64,000 bases of DNA. Source: Ardenticatenaceae bacterium. Its GTDB lineage: Bacteria > Chloroflexota > Anaerolineae > Promineifilales > Promineifilaceae. A model generated the notes under the pieces. It had not been told where the DNA came from. It saw only the letters and a program-made list of their open reading frames with translations, and did not search any database. Location of the stretch: positions 248,001 to 312,000 of the forward strand of contig JACKBN010000001.1 of assembly GCA_020634565.1 (NCBI GenBank), in the 5' to 3' direction. Shown here in pieces: positions 8,554 through 18,543 of the stretch (within the stretch, counting starts at the first letter, position 1; each line of letters opens with the position of its first letter). The translations under genes were made by a program, and so were the position numbers.

Positions 8554-11500
8554 TTACTTTGCCGCGTCCTGCTGAGCGATCAGGGGCAGGTATGATTGGA
8601 AGAAGTTGAACTGCATGGCGTCACCGGGGATGACCAGCCGCAGGGCGGAGAGGTCACCCGTCTCATCAGCACCCATTTCGTAGGCACCGTTGGACGGCCG
8701 TATGTCGCCATCAATGTCAAACAGCGGAGCCGTAATGCCATCCACGTTGGCCACACCAGCATTGGCCGCTGGAGAGCCGTCCATCAGGTGATAATCACCC
8801 AACAGCGTGGGGGGCAGGTCCACCGCCACCAGAATCACACCCACAAAGTTCGGGTTGGTGCGCCACGGCAGGGCAGAAACGCTTACGTCAAACGCTTCAT
8901 TGATCATCGGGTCCACGCCAATCAGGTTAGACGCATCCGGGATAGTGCCGTAGCTGGTTTGCAGCAGCGAGTTGGTTGGCTGTAGCAGGTGCGTGTTGCC
9001 ACCTGTACCCACATCCCAGTTGTTGATGGGATTCGGGTCGCCTTCCAGGCCAATCCCAGCTACACCACCGCCGTCCCAGGAGCCAGATCGGTTGTCCCAG
9101 AAGATGTTGTTGAACATCAGCGGATTGCTGAATACCGGATCGTCGGGCCGCAATGACGCTTGCATCAAGGCGCTGTTCAGGCTGGTACCCAGACCGGCTG
9201 GCGCTGGCTGCCCATTGCTGGTGATTGCCGTGGCCGTCGTCAAATTCTTCATGACCGTGTTGTTGAAGAAGCGTACGTCTGGCGCGTCGTTCAGCGAGAC
9301 ACCGCCGCCTTCATGCGTAGACACGTTGTTCACGAAGAAGTTGTTGTAGACGTTGAACGGGAAGTTCCCGGCCATCAGGAAGCGCAACCCACCACCATCG
9401 TCGTTAGACAGGTTGGCCTGCACGATGTTGCTGTAGATGTCTACCGGACCCGCGCCGGGCGACAAAGTCGTGGCGGAGTTTGGCGGTAGTTCACCCGCAA
9501 TCATGATGCCGCCGCCTTCGTCCATTGAGTGGTTGAAGTAGATGCGGTTATTGTGAATGCTGCCCAGCGGGCTGTAGCCGTAGTGGCTGATGCCGCCGCC
9601 GTATTCGGTGGAGTAGTTGCCACAGATATCGTTGTGGGCAATCTCGTACCGTTCTGCGCCATCAAAAACGCCGATGGCTCCGGCCAGATTCGTGCCACCG
9701 TTGGCCAAAATCTGGTTGTTGGCAATAAAGATGTTGTCGTTTTGCGCATCTTTGCCGGGGTCGCCAGGAGGCAGATTGGGTGTACCCAAGCGAATGGCAC
9801 CACCGTAAGCACCACCGTTGTTCTGGATGATGTTGTTGGTGATATTCAAGTTACGGGCATACGCATTAACGAAGATACCGCCACCTTGAATAACCACGTT
9901 GGCCGCCTGACCATTGTTGCCCCCACCAATCTGGTTGATGTTGTTGGGGAAACCTTGTTGGTCGCCGCCTTCGATGGCAAAACCGTCGATGGCTGCTTCA
10001 TACCGGTTGCCAAACTGGTTCTGCGTTTCGGCAAAGACGGTGATGACGGCGCCTTCGTAGATGGCCTGGTTGCCGACGCGGGGCAGGTTTTCAACCAAAT
10101 CGCGCCAGGCAGCGGCCGTTCCGTTATCGCCAGAGTAGGCCAGACCGTTCAGAACAGAACCGAGCACGTAGCTTTCATCAGCGTAAATACCACCGGGGCC
10201 AACGCCTTGCAGCTTCACGGGGGAGTGCATCACGATGTTTTCGTAGTACAGACCCTTCGGATTCCATTGTTCTGGCGTGCCGGGGTAAACCACGACCAGC
10301 GCCAACTGCGTGCTGGCTGCATCTTCCAGCGCGTCCTGAATGGTGGCGCCGGTGTCGGTGTTGTATGCTTTGCCGGGGCCTACTTCATAGATGGTTGGGC
10401 TGTAGAAGCGGTCCATCGCATGAATGGTGAGGCCGTTCACCATGCTTTGCTGGTTGTCGGCAATGATTTCCAGCTGGTGTGGGCCAGAGGTGAGCGTGTC
10501 GGGCACGATGATGGTGATGAGGCGGTCTGACCAGGAGGTGGCAGCAACGGCCGTATCGCCCAGATACACCTGCCCACTACCCTGCACATCGCCAAAACCA
10601 ACACCGAGAATGCTAATGGTGCGTTCAACGGCCGTACCGTCCAAATCCACGTAAGGCACGTCCACCGCAAAAAGCTGCGGCGTGGTGTCTTCCAGTTTGC
10701 ACTGGGCCACATGGTTGAACTGTGAACCTGGCGACTGGATAGACGTGGCTACCTGCGTCGGTGCCAGGTCGGCAATGACGCCTAGACCCGGAATGACCTC
10801 AAAGTTGGCAGCGATGGTGCGATACTGCGGATTGTAGCCCGCGTTGAGTTGGCCCGGTTGACCAGGATCGTTACCCACCAAGCGGAACATGTTGGCAAAC
10901 ATACCCGTGGGCGACGGTGCATTCATCGTCATCGTTGAAGGCATCAGGGCGGTGAACATACCGTTCGGGTCTGATTCCAGCACCGTCATCAACCGCTCGC
11001 TGTAGTCGTAAACGCCAATCGGTACGTTGGGGATACCGGCCTTCTCACCAAAGGTCCATTCGCGCGGATCGGTGGAGAGTGTCAGGTCGTCCAGGATGAG
11101 ACCCCACCAGCGGCCGGGCAGCGGTACTTCAGTGAAGAAGGTGAAGGACGGGGCCACAGAGCGGCCTTCGATCACGGTCACCAGCTTCACATCGCACAGG
11201 TGACGGTCCGTGCCTTCAAAGATGCTGCCACCCTCGGCAGCAAAGTCGGGATTTTCCACAGCGTTGGGGCCGTCGGAACCAATGCCAGCCACATCGACCG
11301 TGTGCAAAGCACCGGCGCAGACGGGGAAGTCGGGCGGATTGGCGGCGGGCTTGCCAGCCGTGGGTTGGCTTAGATATTCATTACCGGAGAAGACATTCAA
11401 ATCTTCTTCGCGCTCTACCTGGTACAGCGGGCGGCCAAACGCATCGTTGGGCACAACAACCTCTACCAGATAATCACCGGTGGTCAGGTCACCAAAGCCG

Positions 11501-13731
11501 TAGTTACCGTTGACGGTAGCGAAGTCGCTCTGGAACTGGGTGCCCATCGCCATTGGCTCCAGGCAATCTTTGCCCTGATCCGATGCGGGCAAAATCCAGT
11601 GATCCACCGGGTTGCCTTCGACGTCGTACGCCTGGCAGTCAACCGGGCGGTCCCAGATTTCGGAAACGGTGGTTTGCAGCAGCGCGCCCTTGGCATAGGA
11701 GCCATCAGCCGCCAGCAGGTAGGTACCGCTTTCATCACAGGTTTGGGTGTTGGGGTCCGTACAGGCGACAGGCTCGTACAGGTTCATTTCCAGGTTAGGA
11801 ATACCAACGGCCCACGGTTCCACAGCGGCCAACGAAGGATCGTATTCAGCGCGCGTGGTGTCGAAGAAGACGGTACCGGCGATGCCGCCGTTTTCACCTG
11901 GTGCGTAAGGCTTCACGCCCCAATCCAGCCGGCCAGATTGGCCGATGACGGGCATCACGCCAACATCGACGCCTTCACCCAGAATGGTTGTTTCTTCGGG
12001 CTGATTAAACGCCTGGTAGGTGAAACCGGTCACTCTGTACTGTGGTGCATATGCTTCCAGCACCAGCCAGTTGTTGTAGGGATACATGTTTTCGTATTCG
12101 TAGTAACCATCAGAAGCGGTGGGCACCAGAATACCGCCACGATCCATTTCGGAATTGTCGCGTTTTCTCAGGAGAACGGGATATTCGCCGACGCCCATTT
12201 CACCGGGGTCGCGCCTGCCGTTTTCGTTTTCATCAACAAAGACGTAGCCATGTACGTTGGTGAACCAACCGGTGACAAAAAGAACACCCATGTCTACAAC
12301 TTCGCCGTTAACGACAGAAACTTGCACCAGATCGAGGATGTTCAGCTGTGGGCCATCCCAGTAGGTGAGCTGGTAGTCGCCATCGGGTACGTGGGGGATG
12401 ACAAAGCTGCCGTCGATATCACCCTGGCCTACCCAAACGGCCGTATCGCCACCCTGCAAATCGCTCAGAGCAACCCACGGGTTGGCAATCGTCTCGCGAA
12501 TCTTGGAGCCAGACAAACCGCCCCACAGTTGACCCTGATAAGGCAGGCCACCGTTAAATGGTACGTAAACTTCTGCGTTGGCAATAACGCCCCGGATTTC
12601 GCCGGAAACCGAAGTGTTTGTTAGCTGGTTCGTGGGATGAATGAAACCAAAAATGGTTACCGGGAACGGCTCGTTGGCAATGACAAACTCGGTGTCGTAA
12701 CCAGTTGAGCCTTCCTGCACCCAGGAGTCCCACGGCTTGTTGCCTTCCAACGTGGTCGTTTGCACCCAATCGGTCCCGTCTGGCGGAACAACCCAGGCTT
12801 CAAAACGGTTGGTGCCCAGGTTATGAATGATGATGTCACCATTTTCATCACTCAGGCATTTGCCGCCAGAACCTTCTATGGCAATCGGTGCGCCATCTGC
12901 CCAGGCATAGCCGTTGGGGCCAGTGCCGGGTTCATACTCCGTGCACAGCGGATTGCCGTACACATCGTTGGTCACTTCACCACCAATATCGCCAATATGG
13001 CCAGAAAACCCAGCCAAACCAGCTTCTGCCGGAACATCGGCGGCTGAGTTAGGCAGGGTATTGTCTTCAAATACTTTGACAATCAGGGTGGCGGTGGGCA
13101 ATGGCTGCGGCTGCATGGAAACGTTCACCGTAGCTACCCCAGGATTGTCTACATCTTCTTCCATGGGAATGGTGAACCATTGGCCATCCAGCTTGAAACC
13201 ATTGGCGGTGACCGAAATGAGGTAACGCCCTGCCGGTAAGGTCAGGGTCGTATTTTCACTCAAAACAGTCTCGTCACCCTGGGTGACAATGGGACTCCAA
13301 CTGCCAATGCCAGCAATGCTGGGCCATTCGCAGGTTGCCGGATAATCGGGATTGGGTATGGTTTCTGCTTCATCCCAAAACGGCGCACAACCGCCAGCAT
13401 AGCGGTCGGTACGAGTTTCTCCGGTGTTATCCTCATTAATAATGAATTTGTAATCCGTAACGGGATCGCCTTCGGTAATGCCGGGGGGATTTGGCTCACC
13501 GAGTGGGGTGCCCCAAAGTGGCTCTGTGCGGGCACTGACAACTTGCAAGGCAATGGTTTGGGTCGTCGCCGTGGGCGCTGACGGTGCGGCTGGTTCGGCA
13601 TTAACAACAAGTTTGTCAACTGCTGCGGAACCGGCCGTGTCTACCATTGCAGAAGAAGCTGGCAGCACAACCACGAGGGCGGCGCACAAGCCGAGCAGCA
13701 ATAATAGCAACAATGATCCTCTTCGTTCCAT
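8554..13731 (-). CDS. Giant secreted beta-helix protein with SdrD-B-like and TIG domains
   Basis: This 1725-residue protein starts after a strong CCAGGAGG and has a signal peptide (about residues 1-28). The first 1000 residues contain several Cna-B/SdrD-B-like segments, for example NVHGYVFVDENENGRRDPGE with an EF-hand-like acidic loop. A TIG/IPT domain follows at about 1030-1110 (ERTISILGVGFGDVQGSG). Residues about 1120-1640 form a right-handed parallel beta-helix, shown by repeated NNxxxxNxGG and GGGIxxxx units such as NNIIQNNGGAYGGAI. The C-terminus contains SYLPLIAQQ, the Pro-Leu-Ile motif seen in other surface proteins here. It is the first gene of the copper run, so it may form a surface scaffold for the oxidases. 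No catalytic residues are evident. Confidence 0.85.
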   Translation of the reverse strand: MERRGSLLLLLLLGLCAALVVVLPASSAMVDTAGSAAVDKLVVNAEPAAPSAPTATTQTIALQVVSARTEPLWGTPLGEPNPPGITEGDPVTDYKFIINEDNTGETRTDRYAGGCAPFWDEAETIPNPDYPATCEWPSIAGIGSWSPIVTQGDETVLSENTTLTLPAGRYLISVTANGFKLDGQWFTIPMEEDVDNPGVATVNVSMQPQPLPTATLIVKVFEDNTLPNSAADVPAEAGLAGFSGHIGDIGGEVTNDVYGNPLCTEYEPGTGPNGYAWADGAPIAIEGSGGKCLSDENGDIIIHNLGTNRFEAWVVPPDGTDWVQTTTLEGNKPWDSWVQEGSTGYDTEFVIANEPFPVTIFGFIHPTNQLTNTSVSGEIRGVIANAEVYVPFNGGLPYQGQLWGGLSGSKIRETIANPWVALSDLQGGDTAVWVGQGDIDGSFVIPHVPDGDYQLTYWDGPQLNILDLVQVSVVNGEVVDMGVLFVTGWFTNVHGYVFVDENENGRRDPGEMGVGEYPVLLRKRDNSEMDRGGILVPTASDGYYEYENMYPYNNWLVLEAYAPQYRVTGFTYQAFNQPEETTILGEGVDVGVMPVIGQSGRLDWGVKPYAPGENGGIAGTVFFDTTRAEYDPSLAAVEPWAVGIPNLEMNLYEPVACTDPNTQTCDESGTYLLAADGSYAKGALLQTTVSEIWDRPVDCQAYDVEGNPVDHWILPASDQGKDCLEPMAMGTQFQSDFATVNGNYGFGDLTTGDYLVEVVVPNDAFGRPLYQVEREEDLNVFSGNEYLSQPTAGKPAANPPDFPVCAGALHTVDVAGIGSDGPNAVENPDFAAEGGSIFEGTDRHLCDVKLVTVIEGRSVAPSFTFFTEVPLPGRWWGLILDDLTLSTDPREWTFGEKAGIPNVPIGVYDYSERLMTVLESDPNGMFTALMPSTMTMNAPSPTGMFANMFRLVGNDPGQPGQLNAGYNPQYRTIAANFEVIPGLGVIADLAPTQVATSIQSPGSQFNHVAQCKLEDTTPQLFAVDVPYVDLDGTAVERTISILGVGFGDVQGSGQVYLGDTAVAATSWSDRLITIIVPDTLTSGPHQLEIIADNQQSMVNGLTIHAMDRFYSPTIYEVGPGKAYNTDTGATIQDALEDAASTQLALVVVYPGTPEQWNPKGLYYENIVMHSPVKLQGVGPGGIYADESYVLGSVLNGLAYSGDNGTAAAWRDLVENLPRVGNQAIYEGAVITVFAETQNQFGNRYEAAIDGFAIEGGDQQGFPNNINQIGGGNNGQAANVVIQGGGIFVNAYARNLNITNNIIQNNGGAYGGAIRLGTPNLPPGDPGKDAQNDNIFIANNQILANGGTNLAGAIGVFDGAERYEIAHNDICGNYSTEYGGGISHYGYSPLGSIHNNRIYFNHSMDEGGGIMIAGELPPNSATTLSPGAGPVDIYSNIVQANLSNDDGGGLRFLMAGNFPFNVYNNFFVNNVSTHEGGGVSLNDAPDVRFFNNTVMKNLTTATAITSNGQPAPAGLGTSLNSALMQASLRPDDPVFSNPLMFNNIFWDNRSGSWDGGGVAGIGLEGDPNPINNWDVGTGGNTHLLQPTNSLLQTSYGTIPDASNLIGVDPMINEAFDVSVSALPWRTNPNFVGVILVAVDLPPTLLGDYHLMDGSPAANAGVANVDGITAPLFDIDGDIRPSNGAYEMGADETGDLSALRLVIPGDAMQFNFFQSYLPLIAQQDAAK

Positions 13732-13780
13732 GTAAACCTCCTGGACGCATCTGAAACATTCAGACCTTGGTATATTGAAC

Positions 13781-13835
13781 CGGAGTACCGACCATTGCTT
13801 TGTTAGGCACCATGTGTTGACTGGCTGGTACTCCG
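13781..13835. promoter_or_regulatory. Inverted repeat in the leader of the copper run
   Basis: A 9-bp inverted repeat (CGGAGTACC with GGTACTCCG) spans 13781-13789 and 13827-13835, about 50-105 bases upstream of the giant gene start. A smaller repeat CTGAA-ACA-TTCAG lies at 13751-13763. Upstream at 13840-13850, minus-strand TATTAT could be a -10 element, but no good -35 is visible. The repeat could be an operator or a leader RNA structure for the copper run. Confidence 0.4.
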
Positions 13836-13933
13836 ATACTAATAATAGAGAGGATTTGGCTGAAAAAAGTTGAAAAAGCTTGGGTTAAATTGTGAAGAAT
13901 TGGTGTAAGGTTGGGGTTTATTGGGCCGGGCAG

Positions 13934-14326
13934 CTAGGCTGTGGGCGCACATATAAGGGAACGAATGAAGAGGATTATTTCTGTGGGATCAACCGGTTTT
14001 ACCAGATAGGCCCGGGCTCCGTTGCGCAGGGCTTTTTTCTGTAAGGGGGGTGAATTTTGCGCAGAGAAAATGACGGTTTGGACATTGTTGTGAAAGGTGC
14101 GCACCTCTGCCAGGAGCGGCAGTCCGCATTCGCCAGACAAGTCCAGATCTAGCAAAAGCAGATCGAACTGTTTGGTTTGCAGGTGTTGGCGGGCAGTGGT
14201 GAGGGAAACGGCCGTTTCCACCCCAAACCCAGCCTTTTGCAACACCAACGCCATTGTCGAGCGCAGATTCGGGTCATCTTCGACCAACAATAGCTCACAC
14301 GTACTTACATTAGCAACCCCGTCCAT
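13934..14326 (-). CDS. Stand-alone response-regulator receiver domain
   Basis: The 130-residue protein is a single CheY-like receiver. It has the acidic pair in LLLVEDDPNLRSTM, the phosphorylatable Asp in LLLLDLDLSGECGLPLL, a Ser in place of the usual Thr in VIFSAQN, and the conserved Lys in AYLVKPVDP. It has no output domain. The start is uncertain because no clear ribosome site precedes it. It lies between the giant copper-run gene and an OmpR-type regulator gene, all on the same strand, so it probably acts as a phosphate sink or a protein-interaction output of the neighbouring kinase. Confidence 0.8.
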   Translation of the reverse strand: MDGVANVSTCELLLVEDDPNLRSTMALVLQKAGFGVETAVSLTTARQHLQTKQFDLLLLDLDLSGECGLPLLAEVRTFHNNVQTVIFSAQNSPPLQKKALRNGARAYLVKPVDPTEIILFIRSLICAPTA

Positions 14327-14408
14327 GCGAATAGTATAAACGGGGAGTGGCCCATAAATATAAGGAAATATTGGAAGAAATTGACCGTTATTAGGAGCTG
14401 AGTGGGGC

Positions 14409-15206
14409 TCAGGTTACCAGGCGATACCCTTCCCCACGCACCGTAATTAAGTAACGCGGATTGCGCGAATCCTGCTCGATGGCTTTGCGCAGTTCATGAA
14501 TCCGCCAACGCGTAACCTCTTTGGCCTCAATCGGTGTGGTTTCGTAGCCTTGCGCTTCCAAGACCAGCTTTTGGTAACCCAGCGTGTTGGGCGAAAAGCG
14601 CATCAACACCGTGAGATAATCAAAGCCCGTGGGGGTGAGAGAAAGTTCTTCTGTATTCAGAGAAGCGACGCGCGTGTGTAAATCAAGAATAAATGGACCC
14701 CGCCGCAAATAACGTTCCGATTCCTCCGCCGGTGTGGCCTGTCCCGGCGTTTCTTCCGTATGGAATCCATCAATTTCGTTGAGTTCACCCAGCAACCGCT
14801 GCATCTCATTCATGATGGCCCGGCGGCGGTTGGGCTGCTGCTCAGACAATACCTGCCTCACACGAGACAAAATTTGCGGGGGATCGATCGGTTTGAGCAA
14901 ATAATCGGCCGCGCCGCGCCGCACGGCTTCAATGGCCGAATCCAGACTGGCAAAGGCCGTTAGCAGCAGCACCGGCAAGTCGGGGAAAAGCTGCTTGATC
15001 TCGGTGAGCAGCATGAGCCCGCTCTTCTTGGGCATTTTGATGTCTAAAAAGACGAGGTCAAATGCCTGTGCCTGTAGCTTCTCGTGGGCCTCATCTGCCC
15101 CGCCAGCGGTGGTAACAACATATCCGTCGCGCTGGAGAATCAGGCTCAAGGTCGTGCGCAAATTGGGTTCGTCATCAACGACCAGGATTTTGTGGTTAAA
15201 TTCCAT
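14409..15206 (-). CDS. Response regulator with winged-helix DNA-binding domain
   Basis: The 265-residue protein starts after GAGGAGATT. Its receiver (residues 1-125) shows ILVVDDEPNLRTTLSLIL, the phospho-acceptor in LVFLDIKMPKKSG, LLLTAFAS and YLLKPIDPP. The linker is charged (about 126-165). The C-terminal domain ends in ARWRIHELRKAIEQ-like and YLITVRGEGYRLVT motifs, which mark the OmpR/PhoB winged helix; here the segment reads TRWRIHELRKAIEQ. Its gene is separated from the histidine kinase gene by 34 bases, so kinase and regulator form a pair. Its targets are not shown, but the copper run follows in the same direction. Confidence 0.9.
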   Translation of the reverse strand: MEFNHKILVVDDEPNLRTTLSLILQRDGYVVTTAGGADEAHEKLQAQAFDLVFLDIKMPKKSGLMLLTEIKQLFPDLPVLLLTAFASLDSAIEAVRRGAADYLLKPIDPPQILSRVRQVLSEQQPNRRRAIMNEMQRLLGELNEIDGFHTEETPGQATPAEESERYLRRGPFILDLHTRVASLNTEELSLTPTGFDYLTVLMRFSPNTLGYQKLVLEAQGYETTPIEAKEVTRWRIHELRKAIEQDSRNPRYLITVRGEGYRLVT

Positions 15207-15240
15207 AATCTCCTCGGGTTCTAATTAGAAACGGCCGTAC

Positions 15241-18200
15241 TCATTCGTCTTCTTCACCAGATAAAAGCGGCAGCCAGATTGTGAACGTGGCACCATTGCC
15301 TAACTTGCTTTGTACCTCAATCGAGCCACCATGTTTCTGTACAATGTCATAACAAATCGCCAGGCCCAAACCAGTGCCGGTATCTTTTTTAGTAAAAAAT
15401 GGCTCAAACAGCTTTTCTTTGTCCTCAGGCGAGATACCTGTACCGGTGTCCCGAATTGCCAAGCCCACTCGCTCGTCTTCGCTAATTTGGCTGAGGGTTA
15501 GCGTGCCGCCTTGCGGCATCATGGCATCAATCGCATTGAGGCAGATATTAATGACCACCTGCTTGAGTTGGTTAGAGTCACCCAACACCCAAAGCGGCTC
15601 AGGGGCTGACTCCATGGTACAAACGATCTGATTTTGTTTGAGATGCTCTTGTAGAATTAAATGCACCTGGCTCACAATATCTGGTAACGAGACGGGCTTT
15701 TGCACGTCACTGCCAGCCTGCCGGTATACATCACGCAATTGCAATACCAGGTTGGTCAAACGGTTTGTTTCTGACAACGCCATATCCAGGTAGGATTGTG
15801 TAGGTGTCTCACGCTCCATATCCTGTTGTATTAAGAATAGACAATTTTTGATCGTTTGCAAAGGATTGTTCAGCTCATGGGCCACAGAAGCCACCATGCG
15901 CCCCATCGCTGACAGCTTTTGGGCCTGCACCAATTGGGCGCGGGTAGATTGTTCCTTCTGCAGCACGGTGCCCAAATCATTAAACAGCAGCGCATTTTGG
16001 ACGGCCAGTGACGCCTGCGAAGCCAATAATTCCAGCTGACGCATGATGGTCCGGTTAAAGGTACCGCTGCTGGCGCTTTTCATCACCAAAAAGCCAGAAG
16101 TGTCGCCCCCTATGCGAAGAGGAGCAGCCACAAAGGCGGGTTGACTGGTGCTGTTGTCTTCGGCTGCAAGACCTTTGGCGAGCGCACCAGGTATGAGTAC
16201 CGGTTTACCTGTGTCCATAATCAGGCGCAGCGGCGGCAGCGAGCTTAAATCATCCCGATTGATTAACTTTTGCAAAGCAGCCAAAAGCTGTTCATCCTGC
16301 TTTTGGGGCGGATAGAACTGTTTCCGGTAAATGTCGCCGTCACGCAGCAGGAAAACGGCCGTTTCCCCATTATCTACCATCTCCATCGCCTGCTTGATAA
16401 CCGTCTCCAGCACCTCATCCATCTCCAGACTCTGGCTCAAGGCGGTGGCCGCCCGGGCCAGATATTCCGCCTGCTGACGCTGGACGCGCTCAGACTGGTA
16501 CAGTCGGGCCGTATTGATGGCCACCGCGGCCGAATCAGCCAGGCGCAGCAGCAGGCGCTCATGCTTGGTAGAAAAGGCGTGGGTTTGTGACTGGTTCTGG
16601 ATGATGATCGTGCCTAATTGAAAACGGCCGCTTTGCAGCGGAGCAATCATTAAGGAAGCCGGTGCATGACCCGAGAAGATAGCGGCATAAGGCGTCTCAT
16701 TCACATCGGGCAGGTTCAACAGCTTGCCGGTGCGGAAAACTTCCTCAGCCAGCCCCTCGTGGAGGCTCAAAAAGAGATTGGGAAGCGAACTATCCATCTC
16801 CCCACTCCAGGTGGCCGGCATCAGATAATTTTCCTGCTCATCGCGCAGATGAATCACCACGCCATCCACCTGGGCCAGCAGGCGCGGCGTCGAATCGGCA
16901 ATGAGCTGCAAAATATTGTCCAAATCCAGCGTTTCATTCAGCGACTGGTTGATGGCCGCCAGCGTGGCGGTCTCGTTCAGGCGATGGCGAATTTCTTCCA
17001 GCTGATTGGCATGACTGATGGCAATAGCCGCCCAATTGGCCGCGGCCGTTAATGTGCGGATACTGCTTTCATCAAACGCGCGGGGCTGCCGATGGGTGGC
17101 CTGAATCAGGCCAAGCCGCTGCTTTCCCAAAATTAGCGGCACTGCAACCAGCGATTGTGGCTGGCATTCACAAAGAGCGCTGATGTCGAAACGGCCGTCT
17201 TCCTCCGGCACATAAACCGGTTGGCCCGTACGCATCACTTCACCCGGCACCCCTTCATGCAGCGGCACTTGTCTGCCCAGCATATCTTCATTTTCCAACC
17301 CGGCCGCAGCCGCATACGTTAAATGGTTATTTTCTTGCAAAATGATAGATAAACATTCGGCGCCCATCAGCGGCATCACCTGTTCGATGACAACCGAAAA
17401 AATCTGGGGCAGTTCCAAACTGGACACCACCGACTGCCCTAGGTGACTTAACATAACGAGTTCGCCGTTATGCCGCTCCAACTGGATTTCTGCCTGTTTC
17501 CGCTCCGTAATGTCCTGCTTGATGGCGATGTAATGCGTAATTTCCTGATTAATATTGCGCACGGGAGCAATCGACTGGTTTTCGATATAGAAAGATCCAT
17601 CTCGGCGACGATTTACCAGCTCACCAGACCACACATTGCCCGCCTTGATCGTTTGCCACATAGACGCGAAGCTGGCTGCATCGTGCTGCCCTGAATTAAA
17701 AATACTGGCGTCCTGGCCGACCAATTCGGCAAAGGCGTACCCTGTCATCTCTTCCAACGCCGGATTGCCCCACTCAATCTGCCCCTGAGCATTGGTGATC
17801 ATGATGCCGTTGGCGGCCGCTTCCAGCGCGGTTGTTTGCAATTGCAACTGCTCTTGAGACTTGATTCGCTCCGAGATATCGCGCAGCACATAAAGCTGCA
17901 ACGTGCTTGTCTCATTTTCTGATTCCACCCGGTTTACTGCAATTTCGGCCGTATAATGCAGCTCTTTCCGTGGATTTAATACCAGTTCCGCCCGAAAAAT
18001 CTTTCCCTGCGACAAACTATCATCAATATCTGCCAGCAATGATTGCCTATCATCCATATTCGTAGATAAATAGGTGAATATATTTTGGCCAAGAAGTTGG
18101 TTTTGCGGATAGCCCAGCAGTTTCTCTGCCATGCGGTTACAGGACAAAATCTGGTGGTCTGTCCGATTCACCACAATCACGCCATCTGTCAGGCTGGCAA

Positions 18201-18543
18201 ATACAATCTCCAAAAAATTATTGGCTGTATCCAACGCTTTTTCGGTGCGCTGGTATTGGCCAATAACTTCAACCAAGGGTCTAAACGCATAATGGTACAC
18301 AATGGGAAAAACAAGGAATGAGAGCAGCGCAGCGTCAATGCTACCTTCTACCAAAAGCTCCAAAAAAGTGGCATCTGGATCAAAAAAAAGTGGCTCCAAT
18401 GAGAGCATTATTGCCAGTTCCACCACAAAAACCGACACCATAATAACCCGCAGCAGGTGCAGTGGAGACATATTGGATACGCGATTGCTCCGCGCCAGTT
18501 CATTAAGGATAGGCCTGGCTTTAACGGCCGTTTGTTGAGTCAT
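15241..18543 (-). CDS. Hybrid-free sensor histidine kinase with PAS and GAF domains
   Basis: The 1100-residue kinase has two membrane helices near the N-terminus (about residues 28-75), two PAS domains (about 105-215 and 240-345, the latter followed by QDITERKQAE), and three GAF domains (about 360-510, 530-680, 700-840). The HisKA motif is MVASVAHELNNPLQTIKNC, with the phosphorylated His. The ATPase domain has NICLNAIDAMMPQGG, IRDTGTGISPEDKEKLF and GTGLGLAICYDIVQKHGG. It pairs with the downstream winged-helix regulator and the lone receiver. Multiple GAF domains suggest it senses small molecules or redox cofactors, though no heme or metal ligand set can be assigned. The start follows GGAG. 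Confidence 0.92.
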   Translation of the reverse strand: MTQQTAVKARPILNELARSNRVSNMSPLHLLRVIMVSVFVVELAIMLSLEPLFFDPDATFLELLVEGSIDAALLSFLVFPIVYHYAFRPLVEVIGQYQRTEKALDTANNFLEIVFASLTDGVIVVNRTDHQILSCNRMAEKLLGYPQNQLLGQNIFTYLSTNMDDRQSLLADIDDSLSQGKIFRAELVLNPRKELHYTAEIAVNRVESENETSTLQLYVLRDISERIKSQEQLQLQTTALEAAANGIMITNAQGQIEWGNPALEEMTGYAFAELVGQDASIFNSGQHDAASFASMWQTIKAGNVWSGELVNRRRDGSFYIENQSIAPVRNINQEITHYIAIKQDITERKQAEIQLERHNGELVMLSHLGQSVVSSLELPQIFSVVIEQVMPLMGAECLSIILQENNHLTYAAAAGLENEDMLGRQVPLHEGVPGEVMRTGQPVYVPEEDGRFDISALCECQPQSLVAVPLILGKQRLGLIQATHRQPRAFDESSIRTLTAAANWAAIAISHANQLEEIRHRLNETATLAAINQSLNETLDLDNILQLIADSTPRLLAQVDGVVIHLRDEQENYLMPATWSGEMDSSLPNLFLSLHEGLAEEVFRTGKLLNLPDVNETPYAAIFSGHAPASLMIAPLQSGRFQLGTIIIQNQSQTHAFSTKHERLLLRLADSAAVAINTARLYQSERVQRQQAEYLARAATALSQSLEMDEVLETVIKQAMEMVDNGETAVFLLRDGDIYRKQFYPPQKQDEQLLAALQKLINRDDLSSLPPLRLIMDTGKPVLIPGALAKGLAAEDNSTSQPAFVAAPLRIGGDTSGFLVMKSASSGTFNRTIMRQLELLASQASLAVQNALLFNDLGTVLQKEQSTRAQLVQAQKLSAMGRMVASVAHELNNPLQTIKNCLFLIQQDMERETPTQSYLDMALSETNRLTNLVLQLRDVYRQAGSDVQKPVSLPDIVSQVHLILQEHLKQNQIVCTMESAPEPLWVLGDSNQLKQVVINICLNAIDAMMPQGGTLTLSQISEDERVGLAIRDTGTGISPEDKEKLFEPFFTKKDTGTGLGLAICYDIVQKHGGSIEVQSKLGNGATFTIWLPLLSGEEDE

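Noticed and set aside
9529..12624. Two plus-strand open frames of more than 330 codons (9529-10530 and 11599-12624) opposite the giant beta-helix gene
   Set aside because: The minus strand encodes a continuous domain series with a signal peptide; the opposite frames have no recognisable domain or start signal.
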